From Ectopseudomonas composti (GTDB lineage Bacteria; Pseudomonadota; Gammaproteobacteria; Pseudomonadales; Pseudomonadaceae): 64,000 nucleotides of DNA. The translations under genes were made by a program, and so were the position numbers. The stretch is taken from positions 777,802 to 841,801 of the forward strand of contig NZ_FOWP01000001.1 in NCBI RefSeq assembly GCF_900115475.1, in the 5' to 3' direction. Below are positions 9,122 to 19,746 of this stretch, one piece after another. A model generated the notes under the pieces. That model made no database searches. It saw only the letters and a program-made list of their open reading frames with translations, and had not been told where the DNA came from. Numbering within the stretch: the stretch's first letter is position 1; each line of letters begins with the position of its first letter.

Positions 9122-9188
9122 TAGATTTGCTCGATCAGAACATCAAAGCCAACGATTAGACGCTTCCCGCCCACAGGCCTAGGCTTAG

Positions 9189-9207
9189 CTGTGTCAATCT
9201 GTCACAG
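9189..9207. promoter_or_regulatory. Palindrome just upstream of fdhD
   Basis: A 19-bp interrupted palindrome of pattern CTGTGnCAnnnTGnCACAG ends 11 bp before the fdhD ATG. The symmetry and position suit an operator, possibly for the LysR protein encoded upstream. No factor can be assigned from sequence. Confidence 0.4.
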
Positions 9208-9218
9208 AGCGCGCCTCG

Positions 9219-10034
9219 ATGGCCAAGCCAGCCGCCCAGCCGCACATCACCAGTGCTTACAGCTACGCCGAACTCGGTGACGACCGCGCGCAGCACGCTG
9301 CTCTGGCCGAGGAATGCGCCCTGGCGATCAGTTACAACGACCTGAACCAGGCAGTGATGATGGTTTCCCCGCATCACCTGGAAGATTTTGCCGTCGGCTT
9401 CAGTCTTGGCAACGACCTGATCGCATCAATCGACGACATCTATGACATCCAGTTGCGCGGTATCGGTGACAGCCGCGAAGCGCGCCTGCAAGTCAGCAGT
9501 CGTGCGTTCTGGGCGCTCAAGCAGCAACGCCGGCAAATGGCCGGCACCAGCGGTTGTGGCCTGTGCGGCGTGGACGCGCTGGAACAGGCGCTGCCGGCCC
9601 TGACGGCACTGCCCGGCACCGCACTGCCGCCGCTGGAACACCTGAAAGGCCTGCGCGAGCGTATTGGCGATCAGCAACAACTGGCGCGGCAAAGCGGCGC
9701 GCTGCACGCGGCCCTGTTCATCGACGCCAAGGGCGAGATTCGTCTGTGCCGCGAAGACATCGGCCGCCACAACGCCCTGGACAAGCTGATCGGCGCCCTC
9801 GCCCGCGAGCGCATCGACAGTACAGGGGGCTTCGCTCTGGTCACCAGTCGCTGCAGCCTGGAGCTGCTGCACAAGGCGGTGCGCGCCGGTATCGGCACCC
9901 TGGTGAGCCTGTCCGCCCCCACCGCCCTGACCGTGGACTGGGCGCGGCGCCATCGCCTCAACCTGATCCACCTGCCCCATCACAGCACGCCGCGGGTCTA
10001 CAGCCCCGCGCCTGACGAAGAAGAACGACCATGA
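9219..10034 (+). CDS. fdhD: Formate dehydrogenase accessory sulfurtransferase FdhD
   Basis: 271 residues. The functional cysteine loop GCGLCG (Cys113 and Cys116) is present; in E. coli these cysteines carry sulfur from IscS to the bis-MGD molybdenum cofactor. The C-terminal block LVTSRCSLELLHKAVRAGI is typical. FdhD acts in the cytoplasm. The stop overlaps the start of the next gene by 4 nt (ATGA), so the maturation factor is made together with a molybdoenzyme it presumably sulfurates. Confidence 0.94.
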   Translation: MAKPAAQPHITSAYSYAELGDDRAQHAALAEECALAISYNDLNQAVMMVSPHHLEDFAVGFSLGNDLIASIDDIYDIQLRGIGDSREARLQVSSRAFWALKQQRRQMAGTSGCGLCGVDALEQALPALTALPGTALPPLEHLKGLRERIGDQQQLARQSGALHAALFIDAKGEIRLCREDIGRHNALDKLIGALARERIDSTGGFALVTSRCSLELLHKAVRAGIGTLVSLSAPTALTVDWARRHRLNLIHLPHHSTPRVYSPAPDEEERP

Positions 10035-12370
10035 GCCTGCAGCCCGTCAATCCTCGCTACAAGCCCTACAAAGGCCCGGCCGCTGGCTGGGGCGCACTGA
10101 ACGCCGTCACCCGTTTCTGGCTGGACAGCAAGCAGCCGTTCAAGAACCTGCGCGCGCTGCTCAAGACCAACCAGAACGGCGGCTTCGACTGCCCCGGTTG
10201 CGCCTGGGGCGACTCGCCCGAAGACGGCCATATCAAGTTCTGCGAGAACGGCGCCAAGGCGGTCAACTGGGAAGCCACCAAACGTCGCGTGGACCCCACC
10301 TTCTTCGCCCGCTACACGGTCAGCCAACTGCGCGAGCAGAGCGACTACTGGCTCGAGTATCAGGGTCGCCTGACCCACCCGATGCGCTACGACGCCAGCA
10401 CCGACCGCTACACGAAGACCACCTGGGCCGAAGCCTTCGCCCTGATCGCCAGGCATCTGAAGGCGCTGCCGAGCCCGGATCACGCCGAATTCTACACCTC
10501 CGGCCGGGCCAGCAACGAGGCGGCATACCTCTACCAGTTGTTCGTCCGCGCCTACGGCACCAACAACTTCCCCGATTGCTCGAACATGTGCCACGAGGCC
10601 AGCGGTGTGGCCCTCGGCCAGAGCGTGGGCATCGGCAAGGGCAGCGTGACCTTCGATGACTTCGAGCATGCCGACGCCATCTTCGTGCTCGGCCAGAACC
10701 CCGGCACCAACCACCCGCGCATGCTCGAACCGCTGCGCGAAGCGGTCAAACGTGGCGCTCAGGTAGTCTGCTTCAATCCGCTCAAGGAACGCGGCTTGGA
10801 GCGCTTCCAGCATCCGCAACACGCGCTGGAGATGCTCAGCAATGGCTCCGAGCCGCTGAACACCGCGTTCTTCCGCCCAGCCCTGGGCGGCGACATGGCC
10901 GCCCTGCGCGGCATCGCCAAGTTCCTCCTGTTGTGGGAGCGTGAAGCCAAGGCCAAGGGCGAGCCGGCAGTGTTCGACCATGCCTTCATCGCCGAGCAGA
11001 CCGATGGCGCCGATGCCTACCTGAGGCTGATCGACGACACCACCTGGGAAGCACTGGAGGCCCAGTCAGGTCTGAGCCTGCTGGAAATCGAACAGGCTGC
11101 GCGCATGTACCGTCGCGCCCAGCGCGTGATCATCTGCTGGGCCATGGGCATCACCCAGCACCACCACTCGGTGGCCACCATTCAGGAAATCGTCAACCTG
11201 CAACTGCTGCGCGGCAACCTCGGTCGCCCCGGCGCCGGCCTGTGCCCGGTGCGCGGCCACAGTAACGTGCAGGGCGACCGCACCATGGGCATCAACGACC
11301 GCCCGCCAGTGTCATTGCTCGACGCCCTGGAAAAACGCTTCCAGTTCAAGGTGCCGCGCGAGAACGGCCACAACACCGTCGAGGCGATCAACGCCATGAT
11401 CGACGGTCAGGCCAAGGTGTTCATCGGCCTCGGCGGCAACTTCGCCCAGGCCACCCCGGACAGCCCGCGCACGCACAAGGCGCTGCAGAGCTGCGACCTC
11501 ACCGTGCAGATCAGCACCAAGCTCAACCGCAGCCACCTCACCATGGGCCGCGATGCACTGATCCTGCCGTGCCTCGGCCGCACCGACATCGACCACCAGG
11601 CCGGCGGCCCGCAGGCGGTAACGGTGGAAGACTCGTTCAGCATGATCCACGCCTCCTACGGCCAGCTCGAACCGCTTTCCGGCAGCGAGATGCGCTCGGA
11701 GCCAGCCATCGTCGCTGGTATCGCCAAGGCCACCCTGGGCAACCACCCGGTGGACTGGGACGCACTGATCGCCGACTACGACCGCATCCGCGACCTGATC
11801 GCCGACACCATTCCCGGCTTCCACGATTTCAATCAGCGTGTTGCCCACCCCGGTGGTTTCTACCTCGGCAACTCGGCTGGCGCGCGGCAATGGAAGACGG
11901 CCTCCGGCAAGGCCAACTTCAAGGCCAACGCCCTGCTCGCCGACCTGCTGCCCCCGCAAGTGCGTGAGAGCGGTGAAACGCCGGACCTGATCCTGCAGAC
12001 CCTGCGTTCGCACGACCAGTACAACACCACCGTATACGGCCTCGACGACCGCTACCGTGGCGTGCGCGGCCAACGCGACGTGCTCTTCGCCAACGAGGCG
12101 GACATCCTGCGTCTGGGCTTCAAGCCCGGGCAGAAGGTGGACATTCGTTCGCTGTGGAACGACGGCATCGAGCGCCGCATCAGCGGCTTCACCCTGCTCG
12201 CCTTCGACATTCCTGCCGGCCAGGCCGCCGCCTACTTCCCCGAAGCCAACCCGCTGGTGCCACTGGAAAGCGCCGGTGTCGGCAGCAGCACACCGACCAG
12301 CAAGTTCGTCGCCATCTGCCTGCAGGCCGCCAACGGCGGCAATCTGCTGGGCAGCAGCGCAGCGAGCTGA
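10031..12370 (+). CDS. FdhF/YdeP family molybdopterin oxidoreductase
   Basis: 779 residues of the DMSO-reductase superfamily without a Tat signal, so cytoplasmic. The N-terminus has only three clustered cysteines (Cys54, Cys57, Cys71) instead of the usual four for a [4Fe-4S] cluster. The molybdenum-ligand region is FPDCSNMCHEASG with a likely Cys ligand. RGHSNVQGDRTMGI and the C-terminal MGD-binding domain (LILQTLRSHDQYNTTVYG) are typical of YdeP. E. coli YdeP contributes to acid resistance; substrate is unknown. Coupled to fdhD by a 4-nt overlap. Formate dehydrogenase activity should not be assumed. Confidence 0.9.
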   Translation: MSLQPVNPRYKPYKGPAAGWGALNAVTRFWLDSKQPFKNLRALLKTNQNGGFDCPGCAWGDSPEDGHIKFCENGAKAVNWEATKRRVDPTFFARYTVSQLREQSDYWLEYQGRLTHPMRYDASTDRYTKTTWAEAFALIARHLKALPSPDHAEFYTSGRASNEAAYLYQLFVRAYGTNNFPDCSNMCHEASGVALGQSVGIGKGSVTFDDFEHADAIFVLGQNPGTNHPRMLEPLREAVKRGAQVVCFNPLKERGLERFQHPQHALEMLSNGSEPLNTAFFRPALGGDMAALRGIAKFLLLWEREAKAKGEPAVFDHAFIAEQTDGADAYLRLIDDTTWEALEAQSGLSLLEIEQAARMYRRAQRVIICWAMGITQHHHSVATIQEIVNLQLLRGNLGRPGAGLCPVRGHSNVQGDRTMGINDRPPVSLLDALEKRFQFKVPRENGHNTVEAINAMIDGQAKVFIGLGGNFAQATPDSPRTHKALQSCDLTVQISTKLNRSHLTMGRDALILPCLGRTDIDHQAGGPQAVTVEDSFSMIHASYGQLEPLSGSEMRSEPAIVAGIAKATLGNHPVDWDALIADYDRIRDLIADTIPGFHDFNQRVAHPGGFYLGNSAGARQWKTASGKANFKANALLADLLPPQVRESGETPDLILQTLRSHDQYNTTVYGLDDRYRGVRGQRDVLFANEADILRLGFKPGQKVDIRSLWNDGIERRISGFTLLAFDIPAGQAAAYFPEANPLVPLESAGVGSSTPTSKFVAICLQAANGGNLLGSSAAS

Positions 12371-12448
12371 CCGGCGGCCAGGAACCTCGCACAGGCATCG
12401 CCGGTCAATGGCATAACGTCGATCCGGCGACTCCTGTACGAGGTTCTC

Positions 12449-12892
12449 ATGAAGTCACTGCAACTCTTCTTTCTTTCCCTGGGCCTGACTAGCGGCGGTT
12501 TTGCCTTTGCCGGCAATACCGAAGCTGGCCTGGGTGGTGCCCTAGGCGGAGCCGTGGGTGCGATGGTGGGTCAGCAGGTCGGTGGCAACACGGGCGCCGC
12601 GGTCGGTGCCGGTCTCGGTGGCGCCGCCGGCAGCATGGTCGGCGCTGATCGCCGCAGCCGTACCGAAGCGGCCATTGGCGGCGCGCTGGGCGCAGCGGGC
12701 GGTAACGTCGTCGGTCAGCAGGTCGGTGGCAACACCGGCGGCGTGGTCGGTGCAGCAGTCGGCGGCGGTGCTGGCGGCGCGCTGGGCAACTACATGGGCA
12801 ATGCCAGCTACGACGATGATCGTCGCGGCAAACATCACCGCCACCATGGCAAGAAACACAAGAAGCACCACAAACACTGGCGCCGTCACTGA
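12449..12892 (+). CDS. Secreted glycine-zipper protein with His/Lys-rich tail
   Basis: 147 residues. A Sec signal peptide (MKSLQLFFLSLGLTSGGFAFA) is followed by repeated GxxxG/GxxxA glycine-zipper segments from about residue 25 to 118, including two near-identical VGQQVGGNTG blocks, which suggest internal duplication and a membrane-inserting or oligomerising helix set. The last about 20 residues are almost all His, Lys and Arg (HHRHHGKKHKKHHKHWRRH), a candidate metal- or polyanion-binding tail. Start has GAGG upstream. It is convergent with, and overlaps by 7 nt, the next gene. Function unknown. Confidence 0.8.
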   Translation: MKSLQLFFLSLGLTSGGFAFAGNTEAGLGGALGGAVGAMVGQQVGGNTGAAVGAGLGGAAGSMVGADRRSRTEAAIGGALGAAGGNVVGQQVGGNTGGVVGAAVGGGAGGALGNYMGNASYDDDRRGKHHRHHGKKHKKHHKHWRRH

Positions 12893-13653
12893 CGGATGCT
12901 GAGTACCCAGGGTTCATGGCGACGACCGAAGGCCACTTCGACCTGCGCCTTGAACCCTGTCTGTTCGTAGCTGCGCTCCCAGCCACGCGCCAAGTCGCGA
13001 TAGGCGTAGGGCACACTCAGGCGGTCGTTCTCCAGGCGAACGGTCGCGCCATAACCGGCCTCCGTAACCTGGCGATAGGGCTCGATACGCCCGGCCAGTA
13101 ACACCTGGCGCTGCCGATCCGGCCAGCGCTTGCGCAGTACCTGCGCATCCACGCCCGCATCCACCAGCATCAGACGGCTGGCCTGCTGTTCGACGAATTG
13201 CAGGCGACGCTGGCGATCATCGCGCGCCTGCTGCAACACCTCACTCTCGGACTTGGCCTGCAACTCGGCCTCGGCGACGGCCAATGCTTGACGGGCCTGC
13301 TCGACCTGGCTGCGGTACAGCGGCCCATCCAGCTCCAGCACCCACCAGACCTCGCGTGCCGGCTGCCGCCGCAAGGCCTGCTCGTCGGTCGCCGAGTAAC
13401 CCAGCTCGTGCAATTTGGCCTCGTCCAGCCAGGGTAGTTGCCAGCCCTCTCCGGGGCGCTGCCAGCTCAGTTGCAGGCGCAGTACGCCATCGTCTTCATC
13501 ACGTAACCAGCCACCATAGACGCGCTGCAATTCACGCTCGCTGAGCTGCAGTTGCGCCTCGCGCTCGCCGCTGCGGTTGTACCAGACGCCACCCAGTGCG
13601 ACGGCATTGCTCAGCAGCACCACGCCAAGACCAAGCCACGCTGCCCGCTTCAT
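12886..13653 (-). CDS. Membrane-anchored protein with C-terminal periplasmic domain (DUF4824-like)
   Basis: 255 residues. One N-terminal membrane segment (AAWLGLGVVLLSNAVALGGV) and a soluble remainder with an Arg/Gln-rich central stretch. The family guess (DUF4824) is from general appearance and gene pairing. It starts at the ATG at 13653 within a 4-nt overlap with the upstream DUF2157 gene, so the two are coupled and probably act together at the inner membrane. No catalytic motif is recognised. Confidence 0.7.
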   Translation of the reverse strand: MKRAAWLGLGVVLLSNAVALGGVWYNRSGEREAQLQLSERELQRVYGGWLRDEDDGVLRLQLSWQRPGEGWQLPWLDEAKLHELGYSATDEQALRRQPAREVWWVLELDGPLYRSQVEQARQALAVAEAELQAKSESEVLQQARDDRQRRLQFVEQQASRLMLVDAGVDAQVLRKRWPDRQRQVLLAGRIEPYRQVTEAGYGATVRLENDRLSVPYAYRDLARGWERSYEQTGFKAQVEVAFGRRHEPWVLSIRQ

Positions 13654-14714
13654 TGCGCACCTCCCGGCGCGCTGCGCCGCCAGCGTTGCAACACCACCAG
13701 TAACAGCACGGCGATCAAGCCAAGCAGGAGGAAGAACAGGTAGCGCGGCAGCAGTTGCCACCACCAGTCGAACAATTTGGCGAAGAGCATGACCAGGGCG
13801 AAGAGCAAACCGGTATTGACCACTTCACCCCAACCACGGCGAATGCCCAGCCAGATCGCTGCCCCCGCCAGGACGAAGCCGAGTGTCTGGTAGAACGCCT
13901 CGATCCACCCAGTCGACCAGTCGAGATAGCTGCCGCCCCCCCAGTAGGACAGCACCAGCACCGGGCCGAGCAGGTAGAGCAACCCGACCACTCGGTAGCA
14001 GGCGGCAAAGCCCGGATAGCGCCGCTGCTCGAGCCATTGCGGCAGGAGCAGCAGCGCCGCCAGCGGCATGAACAACTCCGGCCGTTCGCCCAGCGACCAC
14101 CAGTGCCAGCCCGCCCAGTCGCCCAGGCGCGCTGCGACGAACAGGCCGAAGCAGAGCAACGCCACCACCAGCAGCAGGCGCTGGCGACACTGGTAGGCCA
14201 GCAACAGGGCCAAGGCTCCCCAAGGCAACAGAGCCTTGTCCGAAGGCGTGATATTGAAGATCTGCCCGAGCATCGACAGGTTCAGCACGAAGCAGACGAA
14301 TGCCAGCACCGCCGCCAGCTTGGCGTAGTAACCCGAGGTGTCGCGGGCCTGGAGCCAGAAGCACAGCAACAAGCTGCCCAGGCTACTGCCGAGAAGGATG
14401 GCGACTTGCGCAATGGCATCGAACAGCCCCCAGAACTGATAGAACAGGAAGAACAGCCCGGCCGCCAGCGCCAGCGCGCCGAACAGCGAGGCCAGGCGCA
14501 TGCCCAGCGACAACTGGCGAGCGCGGGCATCGGCGTCGATATCCAGCGTCTGGCGAAAGTGCGCCAGCAACTGGCGATGATGCTCGGCGACGGCCTGCTC
14601 CTGCGCTTCGCTCAGGTGCAATATCTGCTCCTGGCGCAGCTCGGCCAGCTCCTCGCGGAAGGCGGCGATGCGAGTGGCGCGCTGCTGCGCCTGCTCGCGC
14701 TCGAGATCGGACAT
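13650..14714 (-). CDS. DUF2157-type polytopic membrane protein
   Basis: 354 residues. A cytoplasmic N-terminal part of about 85 residues rich in Arg/Glu/Gln (likely helical) precedes about nine to ten membrane segments (e.g. LASLFGALALAAGLFFLFYQ). I chose the ATG at 14714 (MSDLEREQ) with GGGAG five bases upstream; the GTG at 14720 is possible. First gene of a two-gene unit with the DUF4824-like gene. Function unknown. Confidence 0.78.
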   Translation of the reverse strand: MSDLEREQAQQRATRIAAFREELAELRQEQILHLSEAQEQAVAEHHRQLLAHFRQTLDIDADARARQLSLGMRLASLFGALALAAGLFFLFYQFWGLFDAIAQVAILLGSSLGSLLLCFWLQARDTSGYYAKLAAVLAFVCFVLNLSMLGQIFNITPSDKALLPWGALALLLAYQCRQRLLLVVALLCFGLFVAARLGDWAGWHWWSLGERPELFMPLAALLLLPQWLEQRRYPGFAACYRVVGLLYLLGPVLVLSYWGGGSYLDWSTGWIEAFYQTLGFVLAGAAIWLGIRRGWGEVVNTGLLFALVMLFAKLFDWWWQLLPRYLFFLLLGLIAVLLLVVLQRWRRSAPGGAQ

Positions 14715-14792
14715 GGGCACTCCCTGGCGAATGACAGCTCACAGCCTAGCAGGCCGGACTCTGGCGCGGGGCTCCACGTGGGTGCGCAGCTC

Positions 14793-15227
14793 TCAATCCA
14801 CCTGTAATGCCGCCAGCGCCGCACGCAAGGTCTCGGGGATCGCGACGGGACGATTGCTCGCCCGGTCGACGAACACATGGACAAAACGCCCAGCGGCACA
14901 GGCTTGCTCCTCACCCGCCTTGAAGATGGCCAGCTCGTACTGCACCGAACTGTTGCCCAACTTGCCGACGCGCAGCCCCACTTCGATGGCATCGGGGAAG
15001 GCGATGGAGGCGAAGTAATCGCAGTTGGAGCTGACCACGAAACCCACCACTGCGCCGTCATGGATATCCAGGCCACCTTCGGCGATCAGGTAAGCATTCA
15101 CCGCACTGTCGAAGTAGCTGTAGTAGGTCACGTTGTTCACGTGGCCGTAGATGTCGTTGTCGTGCCAGCGCGTGGTGATCGGCTGGAAGTGGCGGTAGTC
15201 GCCACGCAGGTATTGGGGTTGATTCAT
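14793..15227 (-). CDS. Hotdog-fold acyl-CoA thioesterase (YbgC/FadM-like)
   Basis: 144 residues. The 4HBT signature is seen as [22 protein letters not shown], with the catalytic Asp ([12 protein letters not shown]) and conserved HVNN. Such enzymes hydrolyse acyl-CoA to free CoA and fatty acid in the cytoplasm. Start at ATG 15227 with AAGGAC upstream. It is the last gene of a leftward catabolic cluster (3-hydroxyacyl-CoA dehydrogenase, acyl-CoA dehydrogenase, alcohol dehydrogenase) but separated from it by REP repeats. Confidence 0.88.
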   Translation of the reverse strand: MNQPQYLRGDYRHFQPITTRWHDNDIYGHVNNVTYYSYFDSAVNAYLIAEGGLDIHDGAVVGFVVSSNCDYFASIAFPDAIEVGLRVGKLGNSSVQYELAIFKAGEEQACAAGRFVHVFVDRASNRPVAIPETLRAALAALQVD

Positions 15228-15248
15228 TGATAGTCCTTGGCTGGCCTC

Positions 15249-15311
15249 GGTGCGCACGGCGCACCCTACGGCAGGAATGGCGCTGGACCGGTAGGGTGCG
15301 CCGTGCACACC
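15249..15311. repeat. Inverted REP pair, family A (REPIN-like)
   Basis: Unit ending in GCGCACCCTAC (15249-15271) faces its inverted mate beginning GTAGGGTGCGCCGTGC (15291 on), about 18 bp apart, between the thioesterase and alcohol dehydrogenase genes. Could form a large hairpin limiting read-through within the cluster. Confidence 0.8.
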
Positions 15312-15326
15312 TACGACAACTTCGCC

Positions 15327-16490
15327 TCAATAGGCAGCTTGGTAAATGACTAGCGCCTGCTGCTCGTTCATTTCGCGTGGGTTGTTCACCAGCAGGCGCT
15401 GTTGCAGCATGGCGTCCGCCGCCAGCGCGGGCAACATTGCCTCGCTCACGCCGGCATCGCGCAGCCGCGTCGGCAAGCCGCTGCGCTGACTGAAGCCGGC
15501 CAGCGCCTCGATCAGTTGCTCGGTCTGGGCAATCGCACTGCCCGCCCGTAAGCGCTCACCCAGCACCAGTGGCGCCAGCTCGGCATACAGCGGCGCGGCG
15601 GCTGGCGCATTGAAGGCCAGCACCTGCGGTAGTACCAGGGCATTGGACAGCCCATGGGGAATATGAAAATGCCCACCCAATGGATAGGCCAGCGCATGCA
15701 CCGCCGCTACCGGCGCATTGGCGAACGCCTGACCGGCCAGGCAGGCGCCGAGCAACATGGCCTGGCGCGCCTGGCGGTTGCTGCCGTTGCGCACTACTTC
15801 ATCGAGATTGGCCGCCAGCAAGCGCAACGCCTCGCGTGCCAGCAGGTCGGAAATGGGGTTCTTCTTCAGCGCGCTGGTGTAGGCCTCGATGGCATGCACC
15901 ATGGCATCGATACCGGTGGCGGCGGTGACCGCCACAGGCAGGCCGAGGGTGAGGTCGGCATCGAGCAGGGCCAGATCCGGCAACAGCATTGGCGACACCA
16001 CGCCCATCTTGGTGGTTTCGCCGGTGGTAACGATGGCGATGGGCGTCACCTCGGAGCCAGTGCCGGCCGTGGTCGGCACCTGAATCAGCGGCAGGCGCCG
16101 ACCGCGGGCATTGCCCACACCATAGATCTCACTGAGCGACTGGCCGCCGTCGGGATGCGCCAACAACGCCACCAGTTTGGCGACATCCATCGAACTGCCG
16201 CCACCGAAGCCAACCACCAGCTCCGCCTGCAACTCGCGAGCCTGCGCCACAGCGGCCAATACCACGGCTTCCGGCGGGTCGGCCAGCACCTGGTCGAACA
16301 CCTGCACACTCATACCCGCGCGAGTAAAGCCCGGCAGCAGCGCTTCGAGCATACCGAGACGGGTGATGCCGGGGTCGGTAACGATCAGTACGCGGCGCGC
16401 GCCGCGCTCACGACAGAGTTCGGCCAGGCGCAGGCTGGCACCGGATTCGCAGAGGATCTGCGCGGTGGTGGCGAAGCTGAAGGGATGCAT
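15327..16490 (-). CDS. Iron-containing alcohol dehydrogenase (group III)
   Basis: 387 residues. NAD-binding GGGSSMDVAK and PTTAGTGSE are visible; metal ligands are in GIDAMVHAIEAY (Asp, His) and AVHALAYPLGGHFHIPHG (two His). Oxidises primary alcohols or reduces aldehydes in the cytoplasm; substrate not predictable. Start at ATG 16490 with GAGGAG upstream. Its neighbours suggest a role in using alcohols that yield acyl-CoA. REP elements on both sides indicate its own transcription unit may end and begin there. Confidence 0.9.
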   Translation of the reverse strand: MHPFSFATTAQILCESGASLRLAELCRERGARRVLIVTDPGITRLGMLEALLPGFTRAGMSVQVFDQVLADPPEAVVLAAVAQARELQAELVVGFGGGSSMDVAKLVALLAHPDGGQSLSEIYGVGNARGRRLPLIQVPTTAGTGSEVTPIAIVTTGETTKMGVVSPMLLPDLALLDADLTLGLPVAVTAATGIDAMVHAIEAYTSALKKNPISDLLAREALRLLAANLDEVVRNGSNRQARQAMLLGACLAGQAFANAPVAAVHALAYPLGGHFHIPHGLSNALVLPQVLAFNAPAAAPLYAELAPLVLGERLRAGSAIAQTEQLIEALAGFSQRSGLPTRLRDAGVSEAMLPALAADAMLQQRLLVNNPREMNEQQALVIYQAAY

Positions 16491-16508
16491 GGGATTGCTC
16501 CTCTTGTT

Positions 16509-16568
16509 GTAGCCCGGATGCAATCCGGGATCGGTCAGGCAAATTTCCCCGGATTGCATCCGGGCTAC
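16509..16568. repeat. Inverted REP pair, family C (REPIN-like)
   Basis: GTAGCCCGGATGCAATCC (from 16509) and its inverted mate CCCGGATTGCATCCGGGCTAC (to 16568) are separated by about 18 bp. Immediately followed by a single family A unit at 16588-16608. Confidence 0.82.
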
Positions 16569-16587
16569 GCCGCTGCACGTCTCACGT

Positions 16588-16608
16588 GTAGGGTGCGCCG
16601 CGCGCACC
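16588..16608. repeat. REP-like palindrome, family A (single)
   Basis: GTAGGGTGCGCCGCGCGCAC unit between the alcohol dehydrogenase gene and the end of the acyl-CoA dehydrogenase gene. Confidence 0.7.
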
Positions 16609-16619
16609 AATAACCCGTG

Positions 16620-18406
<1,787 letters not shown>

Positions 18407-18410
<4 letters not shown>

Positions 18411-19648
18411 ACCCGGCCCTCCTGTACGTCGCTGAAGTGCTTGTTCTCGCTGGCCAGGCGCTCGATCAACGGCGCTGGTTGCCAATGGCTGCCGAAGCGT
18501 TCGGCCAGGTGCCGCAGGCGCTGACCAATGGCGCCGACGCCCTCGCCATCGGCCCAACTCATCGGGCCACCGCGCTCGATGGGAAACCCGTAGCCGTTGA
18601 GGTAGACCAGATCGATGTCGTGGCTGTTGGCTGCGATGTTCTCTTCAAGAATCTTCGCCCCTTCGTTGACCAGTGCCAGCAGGCAGCGCTCGAGAATCTC
18701 CTCGTTGCCAATATCACGGCGACTAAAGCCCAGACGCTCGGACTCGGCCTGCACCAGCGCGTCCACCTGCGGGTCGTGCTCGGCCTGGCGACTACCCGGT
18801 GCGTACAGGTAATAACCCTTGCCGCTCTTCTGGCCGAAGCGCCCCTGTTCGCACAAGCGGTTATCCACCTGCACCGCCGGGTCGTCCTGACCCTGGCCGG
18901 CCAGTTCACGGGCGCGCCACTCCAGATCGATGCCGACCACGTCGTACATGCGAAACGGTCCCATGGCGAAGCCAAAGCCCTGCAGCGCCGCATCCACCTG
19001 ATGCGGCCAGGCGCCTTCGAGCAGCAACATGCGCGCCTCGCGCACGTAGTTGTGCAGCATGCGGTTGCCGATGAAACCATGGCAGTTGCCGGCCACCACC
19101 GCCACCTTGCCCATGCGCGCGCCCAGTTCCTGCGTGGCCTGCAGCACGGCTGGTGCGGTTTCGGCGCCCCGCACGATTTCCAGCAGTTTCATGATGTGCG
19201 CCGGGCTGAAGAAGTGCAGGCCCAGCACCGCTTCTGGCCGCGAAGTGACCGCGGCGATGGCGTCGATATCCAGCGCCGAGGTGTTGCTGGCGAGGATGGC
19301 GCCGGGCGTCATCACCGCGTCCAGCTCGCGGAAGATGCGCTGCTTGAGTTCGAGGTTCTCGTACACCGCCTCGATCACCAGGTCAGCGTCGGCCAACGCC
19401 GCATAGCTGTCCACCGCTTCGATACGTGCGCGTCGCGCCGCCGCTTCCAGTGAAGCGATACGGCCCTTGGCGACGTTATGCGCCCAGGTTTCCTCGGCCA
19501 TCGCCAGGCCCTGCTCGACCATCTGCGGGTTGTTGTCCAGCCACAGCACGCGCAAGCCGGCATTGGCCAGGCTGATGACGATGCCGCGGCCCATGGTGCC
19601 GGCACCGATCACGGCGGCACAGCGAAGCGGCGAGACGACTTGAGTCAT
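18407..19648 (-). CDS. 3-hydroxyacyl-CoA dehydrogenase
   Basis: 413 residues. NAD-binding AAVIGAGTMGRGIV at the N-terminus; catalytic His in LHFFSPAHIMKLLEIV and Glu partner region NCHGFIGNRML. Two C-terminal 3HCDH domains follow. Oxidises (S)-3-hydroxyacyl-CoA to 3-oxoacyl-CoA; no hydratase domain is fused, so the hydratase and thiolase come from elsewhere. First gene of the leftward unit, divergent from a LysR regulator 98 bp away. Confidence 0.94.
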
Positions 19649-19746
19649 TGTTGTTCCTCTCGAATACGCAGGGAAAAGCTTGGGTCACGATAAGCAAGCC
19701 GCTACTATTTTTGAAATTTAGTCTTGTGATACGACGTATTCAGCAG

